From Calonectria ilicicola (taxonomy: Eukaryota; Ascomycota; Sordariomycetes; Hypocreales; Nectriaceae): a stretch of DNA of 64,000 nt. The first letter of the stretch is position 1. Each line of letters begins with the position of its first letter. Shown here piece after piece: positions 1 to 10,834 of this stretch. Under the pieces are notes generated by a model. It saw nothing but the letters and a program-made list of their open reading frames with translations, searched no databases and had not been told where the DNA came from. The DNA is taken from positions 992,001 through 1,056,000 of the forward strand of contig CP085830.1 in the NCBI GenBank assembly GCA_020809705.1, written 5' to 3'. The translations under genes and the position numbers were made by a program.

Positions 1-2373
1 GCGTCATGTTTGAAACAGGGGGAGGCTTGTCGTTAGCGTCTGGTCGCTAATGCACACATTCGAGAAACAACTGTACGAGCCTGCAAAAGGAGTCCTTTAT
101 GGGGTGGAAATGCAGGATACCAACAAATTTATACGTTTGACGAATGATTAAGAAAGTGTCTAGTATAATCTAAAGAAAGTGACTGTAGCAATAGGCCAGA
201 AGTAGCCACTGAGACAGTTCTTTGGAGTGTGTCGCCAACTGACAGGGTGCACCAAGCTCCCTGCCGCTATGATGCTGTACAAAAACTCAAACCTGGCTAC
301 TCCACACCGCTACGGACCCACGATTGCAGCTTTCTTGATGGGGATTGTAACCTTAATGCGCTTTGCATCCTTCCGAGACTCAGTACAAATTAGGATGAAA
401 AAATCCAGACTATCGCAGTCCTCGTATTAATCACATTGTTGTCTATTACTTTTCTATTCATATTAGGCGACTAAATTACCTGAACTGCGGCCTAATAACT
501 TCTCTGGAATGACTAATTTTCAGATTGATATATCTTTAGAATGGCTTAGGTGTCTCGGGGGTTGAATTTCTAGTACTTACCACCGTAATTGCAATGGTAT
601 GTACAGCTGAACTAAGGCATTAGGTGGCAAAATTAGGAGTAGTAGAAGTCCATTAGCTTTAGCTTGCAGGCATTGACTCGGTTAGGGGCGGGAATTACTT
701 GTTCAAATTTCATAGGAGGAGATGCCCCAGCTCTGGGGCTGAGGCAACCCAGCTGACGTATGACAAGAGTGGCGTAAAACACGAATTTTAGTATGATGAG
801 AGTAAGTTGTCTGAGAGCACATCATCCTTTGGACATTTGCCGGTAGCGCTTACCGGGTCTATGGTGAGGTGAGAAAACAAGATGGATGACATCCTTGATG
901 GTATCTTCCAAAATTGTAATCTTACACACTCGGAGCATTCCGGCCTCCTGCTAGAAAGAATTTTTCCACCGCTTGATGTCAAAGAGAAAGAGAGGGTAGA
1001 CGGGTGGAAGCACGAAAGGGATATTTGCGAGGCGCTGGAACTTTGCATCTCGCTAAAAATGTGGAACAGGCTATTTGCTAAAGCAATCCCCATATGTGTG
1101 ACGTGAAGGTCAGATCTTACTGGCACATGTCAAGATGTTCAGTCATAAGGACTTGTGGAGTGGTACTTGAGATACGCCTGGATAGAGTTCGATTGCGAAA
1201 TGTAGGTGTTATTTGAGTAGTACGGAATGATCGGAGGAAAGGGGAGAAGGGCAATTAACAAATATCATGAGAACAATGGTTAAGACTTGAACTTGATGAG
1301 GATGTAGATAAAATAAACGTGGTGACTGAACTTCGAGCGAATAGAAAATCTCCATCGTGAATAATGTTATATTATTGAGCGCAATACTTGAGCCAGATCA
1401 ATCATCGGTCGCAAAGTGTGAGAGAATGTGCGTCTATGAACCCAGTATGATGTGACTGACATAAAATTGAAGCCGTGAAAGATATTATGTAGTATCATAC
1501 GCCCTGGAGATGGATTTAGAGCGACTATTATAGCGATGGGGGAAAGTATCTTGTTTGGGACTCGGGATGGGGTGCTCTTGTGAGCCTACATGGGGATTGC
1601 TGGGATTCTCACTACAGTTTAATGTATGAATCGAGAAAGAGAAGAGGAGACAAGCGAATAATGGAATTCGAGACAGTCTCTAGGAAGAAAAAGAAGCGAT
1701 GAACAATCTCAAACGGCATGGATTAGTGCAGGGCCATTGCAGAGAAAGACAGAGACGAAACAGTGTCCAGCCATGGATGGAGAGTCTCACGAAAAAATGT
1801 AGTATAAATATAAATACAAATAGAATCTAGAACTAGGCGAAGCAGAGAATGGGATATTTGAAAAATGATGGGGAGAATATAATAGAATATCTTTCACCCG
1901 ACTGCTGATTAATGCTCGGAAGCAATGGATCAATAGTGCATGCGACGCTGGGGCGCCGCCCCGCCTACCTTTCGCGTCGGCCGCCACGGATTAATTTAAC
2001 CTAGCTTAAAGAATGATAGAATGTGTCTCTGATTATGCGCGTTTAAAAAGAAGGACTATAGTAGGAAAAAAAGACTTTGAAATGACGCTAGGTCATCATG
2101 GTGTGTGCGAGGCGGCGGCTCTCCATGCTGGTTGCACAATGGTTGGGCCACAACGAGGCTGGCTGGGACGGGTCCTCTTAAATCCCGGAGGCGATGATTC
2201 GCTTAGCGCGCGGGGATTTGTTTTGCTTCTGACAGCGTTTGGACTGTCTCCTAACCAAGACCTGAGCCACTCTCGTCCGTTTCTGCCTTTCGACCGTTTG
2301 ATCTCTGCCGCTGCCTTTCTACGTGCCATACTCATCACAGACATCGTCTTTGACACCCTAAAAATCAGCGGCC
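1..2373. other. AT-rich gene-free stretch
   Basis: I find no convincing gene here. The only open frames are short, lack recognisable motifs and do not join through plausible introns. Base composition is AT-rich up to about 1.9 kb and becomes more GC-rich from about 1.95 to 2.4 kb, where open frames on both strands overlap. That second part is probably the promoter and 5' untranslated region of the zinc-finger gene that follows. Confidence 0.5.
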
Positions 2374-4288
2374 ATGCATGCACTATCTGTACACACCGAC
2401 TGCCAAGAGCCTTTGGTCCGGTCTCAAAAATTCCCGTTGCCCGCAGGGTACAGGCCATCGTTCGACCAGAAAGGATCTGGTGACTCATCTTCAAGTTATG
2501 GCCGGTATCCTACCAAGGTTTCTCGTACCTGGGTGGGTATACCTGAAAATTTCATTCCTCGGAATGGCACGCTAGAAAAGCCTGGTAGCTCAACTTCCAA
2601 GCTCACCGCTATAACAACCAACAGCAGCGATGCCTCCGCTGGGAAAATGGACCATGGCCCCTGCTATCCGGGCTATAGGCAAAACCCCATGAGTTCTGAT
2701 GGGGATAGCTGCTCGTGGGTTGAGGATCACGCCACCGCTCGCTGCGAAAATATGAGCGAACTGTCGTCCAGAAGGCGCAGATTTATTTCTGCCGCAAATA
2801 CCCCCAATAGTATTTTTTCGGTTTTCAGAGTCCATCTGGATTTGAGTCTCAGATTTCTAGGAATATTCTGGGATTATCTCCTCTCTTCTGCTGTGGTGTT
2901 TGTTGTGGTATTTCTCTTGGTTAGCATTTTTTGTTTAGGCAGCTATCTGCTACTGAAAATTCTGATGCAAACGGATTTCGTCTCTTCAATTTTCACACCA
3001 GGACTGCTCCTGCAGTTTGTATTCTTCTTATCTGCAGAAAAAGAATGGATATATGATAAAACAGGCGACCAAATCACATCAGAACAGAATGAAACGGATC
3101 GAAACTCGAACGGTCATAAAAACCAGTCTTGTAACCAGGAATCCGTTAATGGTCATGGAACGCACGGAATAAAGAAGCGAACAGTATCAAGCCGCAAGAA
3201 TTCGAGAGGCAAGACAAATGACGACGAATCGGATGGTGATGATCAAAATCCAGCAAGCTCAAAGCGCCAGCGTGTCGAAATCGAAAAGGCGAAGCCTATG
3301 TTTGCTTGTCCCTTCTACAAACATAACGCACAAATGTATAGATCTGAAAGAGCCTGTGTAGGCCCTGGGTGGACCACAGTACACCGAGTAAAGTTCGTTT
3401 TCCATGCATTGCGTGAAGTGAAATGATATTAATTGTAATCATACTGCAGGGAGCATTTGTATCGCCGGCACAGATTACCAGAACATCAATGTCCACGATG
3501 TGATCAAACATTCGAGCTTGAGCGTGAAATCAAGAGTCATTTGAAGCAGGAGCCCCCATGCAGTGTTGCTAAGAACGGACTCCCACCTCAAGAAGGGATA
3601 GATAAAGACCAAGCGGAACAGCTAAAAAGCCGGAAGAGACTTAATCCAAATATGAGTGAAGAGGAGAAGTGGTATGAGATGTACAAAATCATATTTCCCG
3701 ACGCGAAACTTCCTGAAACTCCTTGTGAGGAGCCCTAATCTATCAGTGAACAACGCTATGGGACGCATCAACTGATGAATCATAGATTATGACTTTAAAG
3801 CTGCTGATAAAGCTACCCAGTCAACAAATATCACACCTGAGGACCTGGGACAGCGTATTCATGCAGAACTTATTGCAATAGACGGCAACCTTTCAAGCCC
3901 AAAATATAAAGAAGCAATAGATTCAGCGGTGCGGAATGCGCTTAATCAAGTACACAGACCGAACTTGCAACTTGATACAGGCTTTGGTTCTAGTGTATTA
4001 GAATATAATGGTCCTCAACAAAATGCGGCATCGATGGCAATGATGCCAACCCCCGCAGATGATAATCAAGAAACACCCTCTTACACAAATTCCAATTCTA
4101 TTCTTGAACTGGAACAGTTCAATCATTTGTACGGGCCGGGGTTTTCCTTTAGGATGCCGGGCACCCCATCGGGAGGGGACTTGAACTTTGGTCAGGACCT
4201 TGGGTATATTTTCCCTGACCCTCCTGCTCCTCCACTGTTCATGGAATACAACGACTACACATCAAGTTACGAAGCACAAAACTATTGA
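2374..4288 (+). CDS. C2H2-type zinc-finger protein with hydrophobic segments
   Basis: I place three exons: 2374-3392, 3450-3724 and 3786-4288, giving 598 residues. Both introns (57 and 61 bp) have GT-AG ends, and the second has a CTGAT branch-like site. The first join restores HRVKEHLYRRH, a segment typical of a fungal C2H2-like domain that starts near residue 309 with ACPFYKHN and continues through CPRCDQTFELE. The N-terminus is low-complexity and Ser-rich, with LPAGYRPSF near residues 22-30. Residues about 163-198 and 205-220 are strongly hydrophobic, like membrane segments, which is odd for a DNA-binding factor. The C-terminus is Pro/Asn-rich and ends without a known domain. It probably binds nucleic acid in the nucleus, but the target is unknown. 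The hydrophobic part could instead be an unrecognised in-frame intron. The splice joins are well supported; the start codon is less certain. Confidence 0.8.
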
Positions 4289-6859
4289 AATTAACCTGAA
4301 TCCAGAACCACTAGTTGTATATATTTAGCCTGGAAATACCCCCATCCGCGGAGATGTCGAGGTGAGTCAAATTCTTTGCTGGGCAGTGGCCTTCTCCACG
4401 GCCTCTTCAATTGGTAGATATCGTTTGAATTATCTGCGAAATCTACATTTTCTTGGTACTGGGCATCTCTAAGCCGTAATCTTTCTTTGATACTCACGCC
4501 TCTATTTACGCTAAAATTATTGCGGCTTCTGCATCCGGAGGCTTTGCAGTAACTGGGTTGTTAACCCGCCATCGTCCCGTTGGCAGTGTGAGAGCCCTGC
4601 GGTTCCGCAGTCAGTTGCACTCAAAATTTGAATCTTTTGGTATTCAGAAGCCCCCATTCATGCTGGGCTATGACCTTCTTAACAAAAGAATGCTAAGGGC
4701 GGTGAAGTGAGTGCACCTTTCGTTGTCCCGAACACACAAAAGCTTTCATAGTCATTGGTGTGCCAGAAATGATAGTCCTTTGGGACTGTCTTAAGAAACC
4801 CCTGGATGATGACTGTAGCCTTTCTGGTTATCAGAACGCCCGTTCTAGTACCGTATTAGCGGTGATAATGGACCTTTAAACTTGTCGGTGGGCAGAACAA
4901 ACTTGATGTTAAAGGGGTTGTTATCGAATAATTCCACGCGATCCAATGCAGAAAGCACGGCTTCAAATATACGCAAAAAGAACTTCAAGATACTATTATA
5001 GCAGCTTGATGAATGACCACTACCAACAACACAAAAGAAATCATGGTTAACCAGTTCACGGCGATTTGTATTGGGCTTCGCAGATCACCTAATATATACC
5101 AAAGTGGACCTGTTCTACACATTCGGGCTTTCCTTTTTTAGTTTTGCCAGCTTTATAATCTAATATGAATGGGGAGCAACGCAGAAATTAGCTATTGCGA
5201 CACACATACTAACTCTCCACAAAGTGCATCTACCATCAAAATTTCTTGGAGAGCTGTGCCTACATTAAATCAAATCTTTTGGGGCCACCATACTGCAACT
5301 TTGCTACATTTTGCACATTTATGTCAGCATAGCTACAGAAAGTGGCAGGGAAATCCTTGAATCTGAGGGAATAGTAAAGAGAGGTACCAATCTTTCTCAC
5401 AAATATAAGGGAGCCCCATATGGTGAGTGTTATCGAATCGATGTGATGAGTGTCTTCTGATATGGAATAATTGGCAGTCTACATCACCGTTGAAGCACTT
5501 TGATCTCCAGAAAAACTTTGCAACCAGACAACAACAGTGCTGCGACTTTTGCTACCTACAAAAGTCACGGTTTCTACTATTCCCAATTGCGTATTTTTAA
5601 GTGTTATAATTTCTACTGCTTCTGACGATAACCTTATTTTCTCTATCATTTCGACTTGTGTTCCAGAGCAAATGTAGGCGATCTAAGATTTGAGAAAGCC
5701 TGCAATGATAGCAAGGCGATAAAGATAGCTATTTCCTGACAGAGAATAACTGTGGATCCTTTGAACTGTCCGTTACTGTAAACGCATCTACAAAAGTAAG
5801 AAATCTTAATTTATTTATGCAAGATTATATCTAATACAATTTAGGCTATACCTCTATTTGCACATAATGTCTCCGTCTGGGACCATTTCTATGGTGTAAT
5901 ATGCTATTGATATGCGAAGCTCATCCTTGACATCATCACTGGAACTGCGGCATATATCCTTATTTTTGGTTACTGGGCACATAATGGCAGTGGCTGACAT
6001 CTACAAATTTACTTGCGCGGCGACTCAAGATCGGAAGCCTCACAAATGGGTTCCCATCTAATAGCAAGAGTAGAAGTCTTATTCCTTTGGAATATCGCGA
6101 TTTCTGCTGTCGAGACGACCTGTAATCCCATGTCCTGATCTCCAAATGTTTAATAGTTGAACAAAGAGACAATATCCTTATTCACCTAGCATTATGCTAG
6201 ATGACTGTTTATTCACTCAAAATTATCAACCAGTTCTGATTAAGATGTCAAGATATCCTGTAGTTTATTTTATCAACTAGGGCCATATGTGGAACTAAGA
6301 GATTTTTTCAGGCTATCTGAGGACTCAAAGATGGATCGGGAAACAACGTTGAGTGTTGTTGGGCGAAGGAACCTAACCCGGTGGTATTATCCTCTGAAGC
6401 ACCCTTGACGTTGGCAAATACTACGCTTCAACCAGGAATCTGGAAACTGAAAATGTTCACATGATACGACCTCAGGTGCGACAAGGCGGTCTCTCTCAGC
6501 GCACTGATACGAACAGGCAATGCAATCTTGATGGAAAGCCGATTTTATTACGCCAAGGGTGCGAAGCATATATTCACAGCTTTCATTACTCTTAGTCGCC
6601 TTTTGTTTTCACACTCACTTAATAAATAATTTCTCTCGAATAAATGGTTGTTGGTATGGTACTTGTTTATCGTCGTGTGGTCGCTCAGTAATTCGTTGGC
6701 AGTTTAGCTTTAGTTTGAAGGATTATTGTGGTCCAGGGTATCCACTAATAATGACAAGTAATTTGGATACGTGGCCTATTGCCAAAATAAACTTGGGCAC
6801 TTGAGTTAATACGAAAATCTTACTTGTGAGGGTGTGTGAATCACCCAATCATCTTAACA
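4289..6859. other. AT-rich intergenic stretch
   Basis: No gene is supported. Open frames are at most about 80 codons, scattered on both strands, with no domain motifs. The sequence is AT-rich and looks like degraded non-coding DNA. I saw no intact transposon ORF or long terminal repeat. Confidence 0.5.
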
Positions 6860-7444
6860 ATGGTGGAAACGCTGAAAACTAGCAAAAAGACGGGCGACAT
6901 GATGCTCAAATATTCATCCACAAGTACCGATAATGAATCTGGGGACAAATTTCAAGAGACATCTGAAATTATACTCGAAAGCCCGAGCGGCCCGTTCCAA
7001 CACTCTTCTGGGCCCCGAATTCTCGTCGTTGAGGACAATGAAGTTAATATCAGGCTCATCAACAGGCTCCTGGAGCGTCAAGATCTACGAAACGTGAAAT
7101 TTGCGAGGAATGGACAAGAAGCAATAGACATTGTCTCTACAGAATTGGGGGAGTTGAAGGAAGAATTTGACATAATTTTAATGGATCTTTCGATGCCTGT
7201 TATCGATGGATTCCATGCAACTATCACCATCCGAGAGATGGGGTATACCTCCCCTATCATCGGGGTTTCCGCTTCACCATTGAACAAAATGAATTGCCTT
7301 GCCAAAGGTATGAATGAACATATTTGCAAGCCTATTCGTTTGGCGCACTTGATCGAAATGCTTAGAAAGTTTCGAATTATTCCAGAGCAAATGGAAATGA
7401 AAGTCTCCATGCCCGGGGTGGGAAGTGAGGAAAGGCTTTTATAG
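6860..7444 (+). CDS. Stand-alone response-regulator receiver protein
   Basis: A single exon encodes 194 residues. I chose the ATG at 6860 because the open frame upstream contains only a GTG. After about 50 polar residues comes one complete receiver (REC) domain, roughly residues 52-175. It has the acidic pair ED at 58-59 in LVVEDNEVN, the phospho-acceptor Asp109 in LMDLSMP, Ser137 in GVSAS at the conserved Thr/Ser position, and Lys157 in CKPI. In fungi such domains usually sit at the C-terminus of hybrid histidine kinases or in Ssk1/Skn7-type regulators. Here no H-box, ATPase domain or DNA-binding domain is visible within 1 kb upstream or in the protein. It could receive phosphate from an HPt protein in trans or be the surviving 3' end of a hybrid kinase. 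All receiver key residues are intact. Confidence 0.82.
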   Translation: MVETLKTSKKTGDMMLKYSSTSTDNESGDKFQETSEIILESPSGPFQHSSGPRILVVEDNEVNIRLINRLLERQDLRNVKFARNGQEAIDIVSTELGELKEEFDIILMDLSMPVIDGFHATITIREMGYTSPIIGVSASPLNKMNCLAKGMNEHICKPIRLAHLIEMLRKFRIIPEQMEMKVSMPGVGSEERLL

Positions 7445-7899
7445 TATTATGATGCGAAGAGTCTTTGAGTCTAAATAAATTCATGTTACATTGCTTTATT
7501 TGGAGAAAGATAATGTCACGAAGATCACTCCGAACCTCTATAGTTGTTTCTCAAGAAAAGTGGTTCCTAACTATACTCAGTTTGCCATGCAGCTTTACTG
7601 GATTTCTTTTAACTCATTACTACTAAATATCTCTTCTTAATCCAATACATGACGAAGCCACAGGATATTTCTTTGATTCTATCAACATCCAAAGTATCAT
7701 TACTTTCCTCATACACGAGCCACCCACCAAATCCCAAACATGTGAGAGTCGAAGAGGCCTGGGGCAGGGAGATTCAGCCGAGGTTAACCAGGACCTCATT
7801 GACCATTTTTCTAGCTTCAAAAAAAAAAAAAAAAAAAAAGCGGACGTCTTGCCCAAGCACAGGCTCAATCCTAGCTACAAGTGGGGGCTTCAGCTGATA
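7445..7899. other. Intergenic region with 21-A run
   Basis: No gene is seen between the receiver gene and the acyl-CoA dehydrogenase. The striking element is an uninterrupted run of 21 A residues at 7819-7839. Confidence 0.5.
7819..7839. repeat. Poly(A) homopolymer, 21 nt
   Basis: This is a direct observation of an uninterrupted A tract between two plus-strand genes. It could be a simple microsatellite or the tail of an old retroposed copy. I saw no target-site duplication around it. Confidence 0.9.
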
Positions 7900-9369
7900 A
7901 TGAGAATTTTTCCTCCTGCGGCGCTATTTCGTGGTCGATGCAAATTTGATCTACCAAGGTTCAATATACCAACGGAAGCCAAACTATGAATCAGATGGAC
8001 GATGGAAGTTCCAAAACCTGTCTTGAATGCTCTGATGGCTGATTCCCTGACTAAAATGGGATAAACTTAATAAGCTTTCACAAATGAGGTAACTCTACCG
8101 ACATTCTGACGGGTATTCCCCTCATTTGACATGCGTTCCTGGGCAACGATGGGAGATCATAACCTCGGCTAAATTGATCGCATGCAACATACATGCGTTG
8201 GAATGGGAAGAGAAGGGGGATGTACCTCCGGAAGAGGCGGTGAGATATTGCCAGTCTGGGATTCCCTTCGATGACGTGCCCGACAAATATCGACCACCTC
8301 ATATTCCCAGCGTCGTGAATCTTGGCCAAAATGAGCGAGATATCTTTCACTACCTCATTACCGTCGACGAGATGGCGCGTGTTGAAGGAGGAGTTGGAGT
8401 AGCTTTGGGTGGCGCATCTGTCATTGGCGTGCCTCCCATAATCAACTTTGGGACGGAGGCGCAGAAAGCCCAGTGGTTACCGGGGCTATTTTCTCGAAAG
8501 ACAAACTTTTTGCTGGGGATAACAGAGCCTAGTGGGGGTTCAGATGTTGCTCGTATTAAAACCACAGCCAAGAAATCTGCTGATGGAAAGATGTACATCG
8601 TCAATGGAGCCAAGAAGTGGATCACTGGAACGCCCTGGGCAACACACATGACGACGGCAGTTCGAACTGGCGGCCCGGGTATGAAAGGTATCTCCTTGCT
8701 TGTCATTCCAATGGATTCGGACGGTATATTCCATGAGAAGATTTACAACAGCGGGCAAAATGCTGGTGGTGCATCTCATGTCCATCTCGAAAACGTTCAA
8801 GTACCAGTGGAGAACCTTATTGGCCGTGAGAATGAAGGATTCCCAATCATTATGTACAACTTCAACAAAGAAAGATTCGGAATGGCGGTTCAATGCAATC
8901 GGAAGAGCCGAACATGCTTAGCTCTGTCATTTGCATATGCCACAAAGCGTGAAACCTTTGGGCAGCCACTCATTTCCAACCAAATCATCCGACATAAATT
9001 GGCTGAACTGGCGCACAGAGTTGAAGCTCACTGGGCTTGGTTGGAGCAAGTTGCCTATCATATTAGTGCTTCGCCTCTGGGCTGGCAAAGCCAAGATATT
9101 GCAAGCAGAATAGCGCTACTCAAAGTACAGGGAGGTCAGATATTGGAATTGGCAGCAAGGGAAGCGCAGCAAATTTTCGGAGGCGCTGGATATCAAAAGG
9201 GAGGGCCAGGTGCTACTGTGGAGCAAATCAGCCGAGATTTGAGAATGATGGTGAGTACACTAATATACTCCAACTAACGGAGAGATTCTAACGATTGCAG
9301 GTTGTCGGGGGTGGAAGCGAAGAGATTATCGCTGACCTAGCCGTCCGTCAGGAGATGTCCAAAATTTAG
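7900..9369 (+). CDS. Acyl-CoA dehydrogenase, possibly disrupted at the 5' end
   Basis: The body is open from about 8093 to 9250. A 50-bp GT-AG intron (9251-9300) then joins it to a final exon, 9301-9369. The protein is an FAD-dependent fungal acyl-CoA dehydrogenase, oxidising an acyl-CoA to the enoyl-CoA and passing electrons to ETF or oxygen. Supporting motifs are GITEPSGGSD, KKWITG, GQNAGGASHV, NFNKERFGM, RETFGQPL, IFGGAGYQKGG and VGGGSEEI at the splice. The usual N-terminal helical domain is incomplete. An ATG at 7900 opens a frame containing KFDLPRFNIPTE, which resembles the family N-terminus, but it hits TGA at 7987. A resembling continuation, ESDGRWKFQ, is in the next frame, and about 70 bp then lack an open frame that fits. 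Either an unresolved intron or exon lies here, or the gene carries a frameshift and is decaying. The family call is firm; functionality is not. Confidence 0.75.
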
Positions 9370-10834
9370 GCGTTCATACCAACAGAGTAACTACTGTGCT
9401 CTCAGAACCGTTTTGCTAGTCCGTGTGTACAATATTTAAATATTTTCTAGGAGACGAATATATGAGTTATTCTTCTGTTCAACAGTTGTTTTAAGTTGCA
9501 TCAAGTTCTAAGAACGCCTTACAGAGTATATCTAAGACATGTATACGGGAAGAATGAATGATGGCAATTGGGTGTTCAAATCGGCACAAATATTTACGCA
9601 AATGAGAGCATGTTCATGAATAGTAACAGAAACAATGAGACGACGCCACGATTTATTTTATTTTACAATTTATTCAAATTTTCTCTGATATAATTTTGAC
9701 AAAACACATTGGCAATTCCAACGAAAAATAGCCTGAGATATTGGTTTAAAAAGCTTTTCCAACCGTTTTATCTTCCGTACTCATCTCATCTTAGCGACCC
9801 CCAACTTCAGCTGAAAGCTAGTTGCTTCTTTAGCCCAACTTCAATACACTCGTGATATAGATATATAACTTGCATCATGTATCCTTGAAATGTATCATCG
9901 TTGCATACCATCAATACTTATCAATCCAAGAAGGACTGAAAGTGACGGACTAAAAGTAGGAGATTTGGTGATATATTAAGGAGCCAAAGTACAAAAGAAA
10001 GAATAAGTGATCGAAATTATGAATTATAACGTGACAATTTATATAAAAGACGGTAGATTTATCTCTCGAGGATGTACTTGATGATCCTGTCATCCTCAAC
10101 ACATCAATCTCTTGATGGGCCGAATATTGCCGCCAGCGATTGTCGAGAGAACGAGAAGCTACCCTCTCGACAACGCTGGCGGCGAGCTTTCATGGATTGT
10201 GGCATAGATTTGACGGGAACATGGCTATTTATTAAGAGAAAGACCTTCAGTGCCGTTATCTCGTTCGAGGTGGGGTAGGTTGCATTTCAAGGTGTTATTT
10301 TACGGCGATCACCTTGGATCAATGACATGTGAATGATACATGGCCAAGGCAAGTGGCAAATCTCACCATAAGCCACTTGATTACCAAACGGAATGCATGG
10401 AAAGCAGGTTGAACCTGGGAAGTTGGATCCGCTGGCGTACGGCAATCTTGGTTCCAGCAGCCCTTCCAAGCCATTTGATCGGCACAGGTCACGTTAAGTG
10501 CGCCAATCTCAAAACATGGATTTCAAGACTACCTTGGCACGAAATGCACAAGAACACCTAAGTTAGGGTTGGTAACTTGATTCAATTATCCCATGGATCT
10601 CCCGGATTCATCTGCATAAGTGGTATTCAGCAGAGATTCGACCTTTCCTATTCGGGACAACTGCTACAGGGCGTCTAGATTGACCACAATAGGCAGGTGA
10701 TAGTGCCCAGGAGAGCGAAGACAAGCGAGTACTTGAAAAAATGCCAACGCGGTCTGATCCGACACTACTAAAATGTAATCGATTTTCGACTTGAAGATCA
10801 AACTGTACATTTTTTTTCATTGAAGAATTTGACC
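9370..10834. other. Intergenic region with one strong hairpin
   Basis: The region is AT-rich from 9.37 to 10.05 kb and holds no supported gene. A 68-codon frame at 10072-10278 overlaps a near-perfect GC-rich inverted repeat but has no recognisable motif. The remainder is presumably the promoter of the carboxypeptidase gene. Confidence 0.5.
10129..10183. repeat. GC-rich inverted repeat (20-bp stem)
   Basis: The left arm (10129-10149) and right arm (10164-10183) are reverse complements apart from one bulged base. The core is GCCGCCAGCG followed by TTGTCGAGAG. The loop is about 14 nt. It stands out because the flanks are AT-rich. A transcript would fold into a stable hairpin; its role is unknown. 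Confidence 0.85.

Noticed and set aside
2013..2483. 156-codon plus-strand frame and overlapping 132-codon minus frame before the zinc-finger gene
   Set aside because: Both lie over the same GC-rich leader and overlap the better supported start at 2374. Neither has a recognisable motif.
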